Source: an uncultured Clostridia bacterium
GTDB taxonomy: Bacteria > Bacillota > Clostridia > Christensenellales > UBA1242
DNA length: 54,039 bases
NCBI GenBank assembly: GCA_944348085.1
Contig: CALVMU010000008.1
Coordinates: forward strand, 1-54,039
Direction of reading: 5' to 3'
The position numbers and the translations under genes were made by a program. Shown piece after piece: positions 25,904 to 34,121 of the stretch. Every line of letters begins with the position of its first letter. Within the stretch, counting starts at the first letter, position 1. The notes beneath the pieces were generated by a model. The model worked only from the letters and a program-made list of their open reading frames with translations. It ran no database searches and was not told the DNA's origin.

Positions 25904-27253
25904 ATGAAAAAATCAACAAAAATCTTTTTAGTTTTGTTTGCGCTGACCTCCATTCCAGCGGTGGTGCTTTTTCCAAGCCTTGCCTCTTCAATTGGGCTAA
26001 ACGAAAATGGTTTGGTGCTCAATTTTTCGGTTGAAGGCTATATCGCTTTGGCGCTTGTTGTGCTTGCCATAATTTTTGCCATCATTTTGTATTTCAGATT
26101 TTTAAAATCGCTCTCGATAAATAAGGTGCTTTTCTTTTCAACTTTGCCGTTTACATTGCTTTATGGCTTTGCTCTGTTTTCGCTCGCTTCGCTTTCCTCG
26201 TTGACAACGCCAACTGCAAATGCAGTCAAAAATCTTTTAAACATAACTGAAAATGGCTATAACAGCATTCTTTGGGCGGTGCTTCTGACCATTTTGTATA
26301 TCGTGGTGCTGTTTATTGTATACTTTTTTGTGACCAAGCCAATCTATCGCATTGAAAAGGTGCTAAAACGGCTGGGAGACGGCAAAATCAAACAACGAAA
26401 GCTCAAAATTGGAGGAGGCAAACAGTTTGACCAAATCGGTCACGCGCTTGTCAAAATCAACAACAATTATCACAACATTCAAACTGATGAAAGTTTTGAA
26501 AGGGTCAAAGTTCCAAAGCTTTTGCAACCAGTTTTGTCAGAGGAAGAACTTTTAAAACTGCAAAATGGTCAAATGATAAACCTTGAAGGCTATATCGTTT
26601 TGGCAAAACTAAGCGGAGATGATAAGAAACTTAAAAACAACTTTGACATGCTGAAATTGCGTCTTAACGAACTTGTTCCGCTTGCCAAAAGATTTCACGG
26701 CTTGGCTTTAGAAAATGTGACCGACATTTTGGCTGTTCTGTTTTTTAAAAGTGAAAACGCGCTTGACTATGCTCACGCGCTTTGTCGAAGCATAAAGGTT
26801 AAAACTAGGCATTCAAAATGCAAGCTTGCAGTAAATGTTTGCGTTGACAGCATCTTAGAGCAATGTTATCTTGACCAAGAGGGCAATCTTATTGGCAATG
26901 AAGACAATTTGCGCTTTGCAAAGAGGCTTATTGACCTTTCAAAGCTTTTAAACGCTCGGCTTATCTTTTCAAGCAATGTGCTTGACAATTTGCCTTCAAA
27001 CTATTTTCTTAAATATCGCTACATCGGCAACTTGTCAGAGCAGAAAAGCCTTAATCTGTTTGAAAGCCTTGAGGTCTATGCAAAATCCAAGCGAGAAGCG
27101 CTTGAAAAGGACAAGTCTTCTTTTGAAAAGGCAGTGCTTTTCTTTGAAGATGGGGAGAAAAAGAGGGCGGAGGTTATGTTTGAAAACATTTTAAGAGACA
27201 GTCATGACGATAAGGCCTCGTTTGTATATTTCAATAAATGTAGAAATGGTTGA
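25904..27253 (+). CDS. Membrane protein with HAMP-like linker and degenerate adenylate-cyclase-fold domain
   Basis: The 449-residue protein has four hydrophobic spans (about 5-27, 47-68, 78-100, 125-148). A HAMP-like segment (KPIYRIEKVLKRLGDGKIKQ) follows, then a domain (about 225-390) with the layout of class III nucleotidyl cyclases. The clearest part is GNEDNLRFAKRLIDLSKLLN followed by ARLIFSSNVLDNLP. The tail (FEDGEKKRAEVMFENIL, then DDKASFVYFNKCR) matches the Y/F-x-R-C ending found after such cyclases. The first metal motif reads YIVLAKLSGDD instead of the usual VLFADI, so catalytic Asp residues are missing. It is probably a non-catalytic signalling protein. No ribosome binding site is evident. 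Confidence 0.65.
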   Translation: MKKSTKIFLVLFALTSIPAVVLFPSLASSIGLNENGLVLNFSVEGYIALALVVLAIIFAIILYFRFLKSLSINKVLFFSTLPFTLLYGFALFSLASLSSLTTPTANAVKNLLNITENGYNSILWAVLLTILYIVVLFIVYFFVTKPIYRIEKVLKRLGDGKIKQRKLKIGGGKQFDQIGHALVKINNNYHNIQTDESFERVKVPKLLQPVLSEEELLKLQNGQMINLEGYIVLAKLSGDDKKLKNNFDMLKLRLNELVPLAKRFHGLALENVTDILAVLFFKSENALDYAHALCRSIKVKTRHSKCKLAVNVCVDSILEQCYLDQEGNLIGNEDNLRFAKRLIDLSKLLNARLIFSSNVLDNLPSNYFLKYRYIGNLSEQKSLNLFESLEVYAKSKREALEKDKSSFEKAVLFFEDGEKKRAEVMFENILRDSHDDKASFVYFNKCRNG

Positions 27254-27279
27254 CAACAGCTTTGTTTTAGTGCTAAAAT
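27250..27279 (+). promoter_or_regulatory. Promoter abutting the GTG start of the TM2 gene
   Basis: TTGACA (27250-27255), an 18-nt spacer ending TGC and TAAAAT (27274-27279), an extended -10. The start codon follows after exactly 6 nt, so +1 should fall on the GTG. Confidence 0.7.
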
Positions 27280-27285
27280 CAAAGC

Positions 27286-27798
27286 GTGAGAACTAGAAAT
27301 TTTGAACGCAAAAAAACTTGTCCTAGATGCGAAATCAAATTGCCTGAGTCGGTTGAAGTTTGTCCAGACTGCGGACTTGTTTTTTCGCGCCTTGATATTG
27401 CAACCAATAAAGACGCCAAAAGAAAAAAGAAGCGTGGCGACAGGTCCTTTATCTTAAAGACGACAAAAATTCCAAGTGATGTAAGTTATGTCAAACTTCT
27501 GCTTCTGACCATTTTTACAGGCTTGTTTGGCGGACACTGCTTTTATGTGGGCAGATATTTGAGAGGTTCGGTTTTGCTTGCAAACTTTTTGGTTGTGCTT
27601 TGCGTCGCGATTTTTAATGCTCAGCTTATTGCTTACAGCGAAGTTTTGGTCAGCACAGTCTGCACTATTTGTGGTTTTGTTATGCTTCTTTGGTTTTGGG
27701 ATATCTTTATGGTGGCGCTTAAAAAATTTAAAATTCCAGTTGCCATTGACCTGCAAAATGACGACTATTTGAAAGACACAAAACAGGAAGAAAATTAA
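27286..27798 (+). CDS. TM2-domain membrane protein with N-terminal zinc ribbon
   Basis: The 170-residue protein has an N-terminal zinc ribbon with CPRC (12-15) and CPDC (26-29), a basic linker, and a TM2-type membrane domain: LLTIFTGLFGGHCFYVGRY is the diagnostic G-G-H-x-FY-G motif. Further hydrophobic spans follow. Function is unknown for the family. GTG 27286 is the only possible in-frame start, since a stop codon lies 12 nt upstream. The promoter -10 ends 6 nt before it, so there is no space for a ribosome binding site. mnmA follows 9 nt after the stop. Confidence 0.82.
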   Translation: MRTRNFERKKTCPRCEIKLPESVEVCPDCGLVFSRLDIATNKDAKRKKKRGDRSFILKTTKIPSDVSYVKLLLLTIFTGLFGGHCFYVGRYLRGSVLLANFLVVLCVAIFNAQLIAYSEVLVSTVCTICGFVMLLWFWDIFMVALKKFKIPVAIDLQNDDYLKDTKQEEN

Positions 27799-27807
27799 GA
27801 GGTTATT

Positions 27808-28887
27808 ATGAGAATTGTTGTTGGAATAAGCGGTGGAGTTGACTCGTCAGTCGCTGCCGAACTTCTCAAAGAACAAGGTCATGAAGTCATTGGTCTTTTC
27901 ATGATAAATTGGGAAGAAAAGGATAGCGCCTGCACAGCCGAAGAAGATTATGAAGATGTAAAGCGTGTTTGCAACAAAATTGGCATACCATATTTTTCAG
28001 TCAACTATGCAAAACAGTATTACGACCGCGTTTTTAAATATTTTTTGGCAGAATACAAGGCTGGCAGAACGCCAAACCCTGATGTTTTGTGCAATCGTGA
28101 AATCAAATTTGGGCCATTTTTGGACAAGGCGCTTGCACTTGGCGCAGACTTTATTGCAACAGGACATTATGCAAAAAAAATCGAGAAAGACGGCAAGTTT
28201 TATCTTGCAAAAGCTGATGACCTAAACAAAGACCAGTCATATTTTTTAAATCAACTCAGCCAATATCAACTTTCAAAAGTCATCTTTCCGCTTGCTGAGA
28301 TAACCAAACCAGAAGTGCGAAAAATTGCCAAACGCCTTGGCTTTTCAAATGCTGAGAAAAAAGACTCAACAGGCATTTGCTTTATTGGCGAGCGAAATTT
28401 CAAAAAGTTTTTGCAAGAATTTTTGCCAGCTCAGCCAGGCGACATAGTTGACCTTGAAGGCAGGGTTGTTGGAAAACATGACGGACTTATGTATTACACA
28501 CTTGGTCAGAGACGAGGACTGAACATTGGCGGACTTAAAGGCGGAAACGGCGGACGCTGGTTTGTGCTTGAAAAGGACCTAAAAAACAATCGCCTTATCG
28601 TGAGTCAAGGCGAAGATGACCTTTTGTTTAGCGATGGGCTTTATGCTGAGGGCATGAACTGGATTCCTGAAAAGCCAAAGGAAGAAAAGTTTGACTGCTT
28701 TGCAAAATTTCGCTATCGTCAGCCAGACCAGGCGGTCACTGTGACGGTCACTGGTGACAAAACCATAAAAGTTGATTTCAAAGAAAGAGAGCGCGCAATA
28801 ACTCCAGGGCAATTTGTTGTGCTTTACACGGCAGAAGGGCTTTGCCTTGGCGGAGGAGTGATAACCGAAAGCTTTAAAAACAGCTAA
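27808..28887 (+). CDS. mnmA: tRNA-specific 2-thiouridylase MnmA
   Basis: MnmA (TrmU) thiolates U34 in Lys, Glu and Gln tRNAs using ATP and a persulfide relay. The 359-residue protein has the PP-loop SGGVDSS (8-14), the first catalytic Cys in LCNREIKFG (near 95), the second in [10 protein letters not shown] (near 191), and the C-terminal LGGGVI segment. AAGAGG precedes the ATG. It appears cotranscribed with the TM2 gene. Confidence 0.96.
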   Translation: MRIVVGISGGVDSSVAAELLKEQGHEVIGLFMINWEEKDSACTAEEDYEDVKRVCNKIGIPYFSVNYAKQYYDRVFKYFLAEYKAGRTPNPDVLCNREIKFGPFLDKALALGADFIATGHYAKKIEKDGKFYLAKADDLNKDQSYFLNQLSQYQLSKVIFPLAEITKPEVRKIAKRLGFSNAEKKDSTGICFIGERNFKKFLQEFLPAQPGDIVDLEGRVVGKHDGLMYYTLGQRRGLNIGGLKGGNGGRWFVLEKDLKNNRLIVSQGEDDLLFSDGLYAEGMNWIPEKPKEEKFDCFAKFRYRQPDQAVTVTVTGDKTIKVDFKERERAITPGQFVVLYTAEGLCLGGGVITESFKNS

Positions 28888-28939
28888 ACGCCAAAAATGC
28901 TTTTATTCAAACAAAATTTGACAAAAACAGTTTTTGAGT

Positions 28940-28968
28940 TTGACAAAGAGCAGGAAATAATTTTAAAT
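28940..28968 (+). promoter_or_regulatory. Promoter of the DUF378 gene
   Basis: TTGACA (28940-28945), a 17-nt spacer and TTAAAT (28963-28968). The leader ends in a strong AGGAGG before ATG 29029. Confidence 0.6.
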
Positions 28969-29028
28969 GAATTTTGCTTAAAGCATAAATTCTACCTTTT
29001 TGGAAACAATATTTTTAGGAGGTAGAAA

Positions 29029-29262
29029 ATGATTATCGCAAACTATATCGCACTTATCATTCTCATGATTGGCGGACTCAACTGGGGTATTATTGGTCTT
29101 ACCAATTTCAACCTTGTTGCGTGGATCAGCATGGGAAGCAAAGTTGTTGAAAGAATCATCTATATTTTAGTTTTAATTGCAACAATTTACTTGATTGTAG
29201 CTTGTGCTATCGATGGCGGAATACTTCTCCGTGAATTTGCAACTACAACTGCAGGCGTTTAA
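29029..29262 (+). CDS. DUF378 family small membrane protein
   Basis: The 77-residue protein has two membrane spans and the family signature LIMIGGLNWGIIGLTNFNLV near the N terminus. The family is widespread in Firmicutes and of unknown function. The gene is monocistronic with a perfect AGGAGG site, its own promoter and a strong terminator, so high expression is plausible. Confidence 0.88.
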   Translation: MIIANYIALIILMIGGLNWGIIGLTNFNLVAWISMGSKVVERIIYILVLIATIYLIVACAIDGGILLREFATTTAGV

Positions 29263-29293
29263 AAAAGTCTCGGCAAAGTCCGAGATTTTTTTG
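29262..29293 (+). terminator. DUF378 terminator
   Basis: TCTCGG (29268-29273) pairs with CCGAGA (29280-29285), followed by T8. The A-run on the other side makes it usable from both strands, and a convergent gene ends at 29315. Confidence 0.85.
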
Positions 29294-29314
29294 TTTGAGA
29301 TAACAATTAAATTC

Positions 29315-30253
29315 TTATAAAATTATTGCAACCAAAATGATTGAAATAAGGCAAGACAAGAGGGCGTGAGTAAGTTTTTGAAGCACCATAAGTTTTATCG
29401 GCATTTTTATCTCGCTTGTCAAAGCATAAGTCTGCATCATGGTTGAAATGCCACCAAAGCTTATGATAAAACTTGCCGAAATGATGCCAAGGCTAAGTGG
29501 CATTGCATTTGCAATGTCAAGACAGCCTCTTGTGATTTCGATAAGACCGCCACAAAAAGCTGACACTGGACTTGGCAGGAATGAGAGAAGTGGCGAAAGC
29601 GAGGAAATCACAACAAAGAAGATTGCAATAATCGTTCCAACTGTGATAACGCTCAGTGAGGTGTCAAGAACGATTGAAGAAAGGTTGAAACTTTTTTCTT
29701 CCTTTTTTGTTGCCTTTGTGTCAAATTCTTTAAGCTTTATTTTGCGATATAAAAGTCCGTTTAGAAATGCGCCTAAAACATGAGTTGAAAAAATGATATA
29801 GCCAGCTAGAGCGTTTCCAAACATTCCAGCGCCGACAGCACCAATCACAAACATAGGCCCAGAGGTTGAAGAAAAACTGAGCATTTTGCAGGCGTCTGTG
29901 CGAGAAATTTTGCCAGATTGATATAGGTCAGCGGTCACTTTTGCGCCAACTGGATAGCCTGAAATTATGCTTGAGAGAAAGGTGTAAGCGGAAAGCGCTG
30001 GCGCGTTAAAAAGTTTTTTTATTGGCTTTGCAAAGAAGGAAGAAAGCTTTTCAATCAGTCCGAAAGAAGATAGCAACTTTGTGAAAAACACAAAAGGCAA
30101 AAGTGAAGGTAAAACATTGAGCGCCCAAGCCGAAATTCCGTCTAAGGTTGTCTGCAAATAGAAAGAGGGCGACAAGATCATGCAAAAAAGAATGTAGACG
30201 ATAAAAAGAGAAACCACATATTTAAAGAAGGAGATTTTTGACAATTTTTCCAT
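29315..30253 (-). CDS. YlbJ-like membrane protein with nucleoside-recognition (Gate) domains
   Basis: The 312-residue protein starts at ATG 30253 behind GAGGATAAAATT; the longer frame has 23 unneeded residues. It has about eight hydrophobic segments. The repeated Gate motif is visible as LSSIISGYPVGAKVTADL and FGGISTMMQTYAL, with an internal two-fold repeat. Bacillus YlbJ is a sporulation membrane protein linked to spore cortex formation, and SpoVV/YlbJ-type proteins are thought to move dipicolinate. The fit to YlbJ is good in length and motifs. It is divergent from pta. Confidence 0.78.
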   Translation of the reverse strand: MEKLSKISFFKYVVSLFIVYILFCMILSPSFYLQTTLDGISAWALNVLPSLLPFVFFTKLLSSFGLIEKLSSFFAKPIKKLFNAPALSAYTFLSSIISGYPVGAKVTADLYQSGKISRTDACKMLSFSSTSGPMFVIGAVGAGMFGNALAGYIIFSTHVLGAFLNGLLYRKIKLKEFDTKATKKEEKSFNLSSIVLDTSLSVITVGTIIAIFFVVISSLSPLLSFLPSPVSAFCGGLIEITRGCLDIANAMPLSLGIISASFIISFGGISTMMQTYALTSEIKMPIKLMVLQKLTHALLSCLISIILVAIIL

Positions 30254-30272
30254 AATTTTATCCTCAAAATGT

Positions 30273-30301
30273 TTGACAATATTTGTTAATATATTTATAA
30301 T
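30273..30301 (+). promoter_or_regulatory. Perfect consensus promoter of pta-ackA
   Basis: TTGACA (30273-30278), a 17-nt spacer and TATAAT (30296-30301). Transcription starts about 50 nt before pta. Confidence 0.88.
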
Positions 30302-30361
30302 TTTTGTATTGAATAGATACATTATCTTTTATTCATAAAAAATAAAATTTAGAAGGTTAAA

Positions 30362-31339
30362 ATGAAAATAAAAAATTTATATAAAAAGGCGGAGAAATTG
30401 CAAAAGACAATAGTCTTTCCTGAAGCTGAATTTAGTGAAAGAACTTTGCAAGCAATCAAAATCATTGCGAAAAAGAAAATCGCAAAACCTATTCTTATTG
30501 GTGATGAAAGCGGACTTGTGCTTCGCGATAAGTCACTTATCGGATTTCAAATCATCAATCCAAAAACTTTTGAACACCTTGACAAACTTGTCAAATGTCT
30601 GTATATGAAACGCAAAGATAAAGGCATGACTGAAGAAGAGGCAAAAAAACTTGCGCTTGACCCATACTACTTTGCAACGCTTCTTGTTGAAGAAGGCTAT
30701 GCAGACGGAATGGTTGCAGGAGCTGAGGCTTCAACGGCAAACACTGTAAGGCCAGCGCTTCAAATCATCAAAGCAAAAAAGAAAGGTGCGCCAGTCAATT
30801 CTTGCTTCTTTGTCTATGGCAAAAACAAATTCTTGAAAGATAAGGCTTTGATTTTGGCAGACTGCGGAGTTCTTCCATGTCCAACAGCGGACGAACTTGC
30901 TCAAATTGCCAGCGACAGCGTCAAAACTTTCAACGCGCTTGGGCTTGGCCAGCCAAAAGTTGCCTTCTTGTCGTTTTCAACCAAAGGCTCAGCAAAACAT
31001 GAAAGCGCCACCAAAATGGCAGAGGCTTATGCCAAGTTTAAAAAGAGTGGAGTTTGCGCGGACGGAGAACTTCAGTTTGACAGCGCAATGGTAAGCGAAG
31101 TTGCTTCAAGAAAAGCGCCAAAAAGCCCACTTAAAGGTGATGCAAATATTTTGATTTTTCCAGACTTAAACAGCGGAAACATTTGCTATAAGGCAATTCA
31201 ATATATTGGCGGTCTGAATGCGATTGGGCCAATTTTGCAAGGGCTCAACAAACCAGTCAATGACCTTTCAAGAGGTTGTTCGGTTGAGGATATAGTTACA
31301 ATCACAGCAATCACAGCATTGCAATCGGAAAAGGAGTAA
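30362..31339 (+). CDS. pta: Phosphate acetyltransferase
   Basis: Pta converts acetyl-CoA and phosphate into acetyl phosphate, the first step of ATP-yielding acetate formation. The 325-residue protein is the short, single-domain type. Motifs are DPYYFATLLVEEGYADGMVAGA, which lines the active site, and the C-terminal FPDLNSGNICYKAIQYIGG. The ribosome binding site is GAAGG. ackA follows after 3 nt, so the pathway is one operon. Confidence 0.95.
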   Translation: MKIKNLYKKAEKLQKTIVFPEAEFSERTLQAIKIIAKKKIAKPILIGDESGLVLRDKSLIGFQIINPKTFEHLDKLVKCLYMKRKDKGMTEEEAKKLALDPYYFATLLVEEGYADGMVAGAEASTANTVRPALQIIKAKKKGAPVNSCFFVYGKNKFLKDKALILADCGVLPCPTADELAQIASDSVKTFNALGLGQPKVAFLSFSTKGSAKHESATKMAEAYAKFKKSGVCADGELQFDSAMVSEVASRKAPKSPLKGDANILIFPDLNSGNICYKAIQYIGGLNAIGPILQGLNKPVNDLSRGCSVEDIVTITAITALQSEKE

Positions 31340-31342
31340 GAT

Positions 31343-32542
31343 ATGAAAATTTTAGTAATCAATGCAGGAAGTTCATCACTTAAATATCAATTGTTTGACA
31401 TGAAAGATGAAAGTGTTATCGCTAAAGGAAACTGCCAAAAAATTGGCCTTGCAGGTTCATTTATCAGCTATTCAATGAATGGACAGAAAAAAGAAGTCAA
31501 AGTGAGCATGACAAACCATGTTGAAGCGCTTGAAAATGTGCTTAAAATTTTGACTGATAAAGAAAATGGAGTTATCAAAGACCTTTCAGAAATCTCAGCT
31601 TGCGGACATAGAGTTGTGCAAGGCGGTTGGATTTTTGATAAGAGCGTTGTGGTTACAAAGAAAGTGCTTAAAGACCTTGAAAAACTGACAGACCTTTCAC
31701 CACTTCATGCTCAGGCAAACATGGCAGGAATAACAGGTTGCATCAAAGTGATGCCAAAAGTTCCACAAGTTCTTGTTTTCGACACATCTTTCCATTCAAC
31801 AATGCCAGAAAAAGCATATAATTATGGAATTAAATATCAAGACGCTGAGAAATATCATATCAGAAAATATGGCTTCCATGGAACAAGCCACAGATATGTT
31901 GCAAACGCATGCGCTCAAGTTATGGGCAAAAAACTTGAAGACTTAAATCTTATCACAGTTCACATGGGCAACGGCTCATCAATCACAGCCATCAAAAACG
32001 GCAAAAGCGTTGACACAACAATGGGCTTGACACCTCTTGAGGGACTTATTATGGGAACTCGCTCTGGCGACCTTGACCCATCGGTTGTTTCAGTTCTTGC
32101 CGAGAAGAAAGGTCAAACCGCTGCTGAAGTTGTTTCATACCTCAACAAAGAGTGTGGAATGCTTGGAATAAGTGGTGTTTCAAGTGACCTTAGAGAAATC
32201 AATGAAGCAATCGCAAAAGGCAACAAGCGTGCAAAACTTGCTCTTGACATGCTTAAATATAGAACTAAAAAGTTTATCGGCTCTTATATGGCAGTGCTTG
32301 GAAAAGTTGACGCTATCGTATTTACAGGTGGGGTAGGCGAAAACCAAGAAGACCTCAGAGAAGAGGCTCTTGAAGGGCTTGAAGTTTATGGCATTGAAAT
32401 TGACAAGAAGAAAAACAATTCTCTTCCACGCGGAACCGTTGAACTTATAAGCACCAAAAAGTCAAAAGTTAAAGTTTATCGCATTCCAACTGATGAAGAG
32501 CTTTTGATTGCCAGAGACACACTTGCACTTATCAAAAAATAA
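31343..32542 (+). CDS. ackA: Acetate kinase
   Basis: AckA makes ATP and acetate from acetyl phosphate. The 399-residue protein shows both family signatures: VINAGSSSLKYQLF at the N terminus, and the segment HIRKYGFHGTSHRYVAN in the centre. HMGNGSS (phosphate binding), TMGLTPLEGLIMGTRSGD and FTGGVGEN (adenosine binding) also match. A normal start site AAAAGGAG precedes the ATG. Fermentative acetate production is implied. Confidence 0.97.
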   Translation: MKILVINAGSSSLKYQLFDMKDESVIAKGNCQKIGLAGSFISYSMNGQKKEVKVSMTNHVEALENVLKILTDKENGVIKDLSEISACGHRVVQGGWIFDKSVVVTKKVLKDLEKLTDLSPLHAQANMAGITGCIKVMPKVPQVLVFDTSFHSTMPEKAYNYGIKYQDAEKYHIRKYGFHGTSHRYVANACAQVMGKKLEDLNLITVHMGNGSSITAIKNGKSVDTTMGLTPLEGLIMGTRSGDLDPSVVSVLAEKKGQTAAEVVSYLNKECGMLGISGVSSDLREINEAIAKGNKRAKLALDMLKYRTKKFIGSYMAVLGKVDAIVFTGGVGENQEDLREEALEGLEVYGIEIDKKKNNSLPRGTVELISTKKSKVKVYRIPTDEELLIARDTLALIKK

Positions 32543-32577
32543 AGAATAAAGAATTTTAACAAAAACGAGAAAAATGC

Positions 32578-32606
32578 TTGACAAACAAGGCAAAAATCAA
32601 TATACT
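32578..32606 (+). promoter_or_regulatory. rpmF promoter
   Basis: TTGACA (32578-32583), a 17-nt spacer and TATACT (32601-32606). Confidence 0.8.
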
Positions 32607-32643
32607 TGAATAGCAAGGTGAAAAGATTAAAGGAGGATAAGAA

Positions 32644-32835
32644 ATGGCTGTTCCAAAGGGTAAAGTTTCAAAAGCTAGAAGAAACACAAGAAATTCTGCA
32701 AATTTTAAAGCAACAGCACCAACACTTGTTGAGTGTCCAAAATGTCATGAGATGAAAAAACCTCATACTGTTTGCAAGAAGTGTGGTAGCTATAAAAACG
32801 AAACTGTTATTGAGAAAAAAGAAAAATCAAAATAA
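32644..32835 (+). CDS. rpmF: 50S ribosomal protein L32
   Basis: L32 is a small protein of the large subunit. The 63-residue product has the N-terminal AVPKGKVSKARRNTRNS-like segment and the four-Cys zinc site CPKC / CKKC. AAAGGAGG precedes the ATG. The yceD-type gene usually found just upstream of rpmF is absent, and ackA is in its place. Confidence 0.96.
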   Translation: MAVPKGKVSKARRNTRNSANFKATAPTLVECPKCHEMKKPHTVCKKCGSYKNETVIEKKEKSK

Positions 32836-32841
32836 AACTTT

Positions 32842-32866
32842 CCGCCAATTTGTTGGCGGTTTTTTA
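32842..32866 (+). terminator. rpmF terminator
   Basis: CCGCCAA (32842-32848) pairs with TTGGCGG (32853-32859), followed by T7. Confidence 0.9.
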
Positions 32867-32890
32867 TTGCCATTTTTTTATTATATGACA

Positions 32891-32930
32891 CTATTATGCG
32901 CAAATTATAGTATTATGCAACGCATAATAG
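32891..32930. promoter_or_regulatory. Operator-like cluster of TATTATGC repeats upstream of plsX
   Basis: CTATTATGCG (32891-32900) and CGCATAATAG (32921-32930) form a perfect 10-bp inverted repeat. A third half-site TATTATGC (32911-32918) lies between them and forms a tighter palindrome with the last arm around AAC. This looks like a binding site for a dimeric regulator. It lies about 80 nt upstream of the plsX promoter and does not match the FapR or FabT sites I know. Confidence 0.5.
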
Positions 32931-33010
32931 CCACAATATATTGATTTCGACTGTGGTTTGCGAATGTGTGAATTTTCGCAAAAAAATTTGAAGAAAACGG
33001 CAAAATTGCT

Positions 33011-33038
33011 TTGATTTAAAGTCAAATTTTGTTATTAT
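33011..33038 (+). promoter_or_regulatory. plsX promoter with inverted repeat
   Basis: TTGATT (33011-33016), a 16-nt spacer and TATTAT (33033-33038). TTTGA and TCAAA arms flank the -35 region with a 7-nt gap, a possible second operator. Confidence 0.5.
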
Positions 33039-33113
33039 ATATACGAGCTGAAAAAGTGCTTGCAATTTTTTGAAGCACTGGGAAAAACAAAATTATGACT
33101 ATAGGAGAGATTT

Positions 33114-34121
33114 ATGAAAATTGTTGTTGATGCTTTTGGCGGTGACAACGCACCACTTGAAATTGTTGAAGGGGCTTTGATGGCTGTTGAAAAACACAAA
33201 GACCTTGAACTTATTTTGACTGGAAAAGAGGAGGAAATCAAAAAGATTTTGAATGGAAGAGGTGAGCGCATCGAAATTGTGGACGCTCAGTCTGTTATCA
33301 CAAACAATGACAAGCCAACTGAGGCGATCAGACATAAGACCGATTCTTCACTTGTCAGAGCTTATGACATTTTGAAGGAAAGAGAAGATGTGGTTGGTCT
33401 TGTAAGCGCTGGAAGCACTGGCGCTGTTCTTGCAGGTGCAATCATGAAGATTGGCAGAATCAAAGGCATTTCAAGACCTGCGCTTGCTCCAATTTTGCCT
33501 ACAAAAGCAGACAGTGATGTTATCATTATTGACAGCGGTGCAAACATCGATTGCAAACCTGTCAATCTTTTGCATTTTGCACTTATGGGAAGTGCTTACT
33601 ATTCAATCATCTACAACAAGCCAGAGCCTCGCGTTGCTCTTCTCAACAATGGCAGAGAAGAAGAAAAGGGCAACGAGCTTGTAAAAGAGGCTTATCCACT
33701 TTTGAAAAATGCACCAATCAACTTTATTGGCAATCGTGAAGGTGGCGATTTTATGAGCGGTGAGGTTGATGTTATGGTTGCCGACGGCTTTGCTGGAAAC
33801 GCACTTTTGAAAGGCACTGAAGGGGCTGTTGGCGCTGTTTTAAGTCTTCTTAAAAAGAGCATCAAATCACACACAATGAGCAAAATTGGCGCACTGTTTA
33901 TGAAACAAACATTCAGCGACCTTAAAAACCGAGTTGACATTTTAAAGAAACATGGTGGAAGTCCACTTCTTGGTTGCAAAAAGCTTATTGTAAAAAATCA
34001 TGGCTCTTGCAAACGCCTCAACATTCTTTCTTCAATTGAGCAGACCATGCTTCTTCATGAAAACAAATTAAATGAAAGGATTGAAGCATCAATAAAAGCG
34101 CTTGAAAATATGGAGGAGTGA
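33114..34121 (+). CDS. plsX: Phosphate acyltransferase PlsX
   Basis: PlsX makes acyl-phosphate from acyl-ACP, the donor for PlsY in phospholipid synthesis. The 335-residue protein has the N-terminal VVDAFGGDNAPLEIVEGA motif, SAGSTGAVLAGAI and GNREGGDFMSGEVDVMVADGF. AGGAGAG precedes the ATG. In most Firmicutes fabD, fabG and acpP lie between plsX and rnc; here rnc follows directly with overlapping stop and start codons. Confidence 0.96.
   Translation: MKIVVDAFGGDNAPLEIVEGALMAVEKHKDLELILTGKEEEIKKILNGRGERIEIVDAQSVITNNDKPTEAIRHKTDSSLVRAYDILKEREDVVGLVSAGSTGAVLAGAIMKIGRIKGISRPALAPILPTKADSDVIIIDSGANIDCKPVNLLHFALMGSAYYSIIYNKPEPRVALLNNGREEEKGNELVKEAYPLLKNAPINFIGNREGGDFMSGEVDVMVADGFAGNALLKGTEGAVGAVLSLLKKSIKSHTMSKIGALFMKQTFSDLKNRVDILKKHGGSPLLGCKKLIVKNHGSCKRLNILSSIEQTMLLHENKLNERIEASIKALENMEE

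Noticed and set aside
28897..29025. 42-residue ORF between mnmA and the DUF378 gene
   Set aside because: It has no ribosome binding site, and its frame spans the promoter and ends inside the AGGAGG of the next gene, so it is more likely the leader region.
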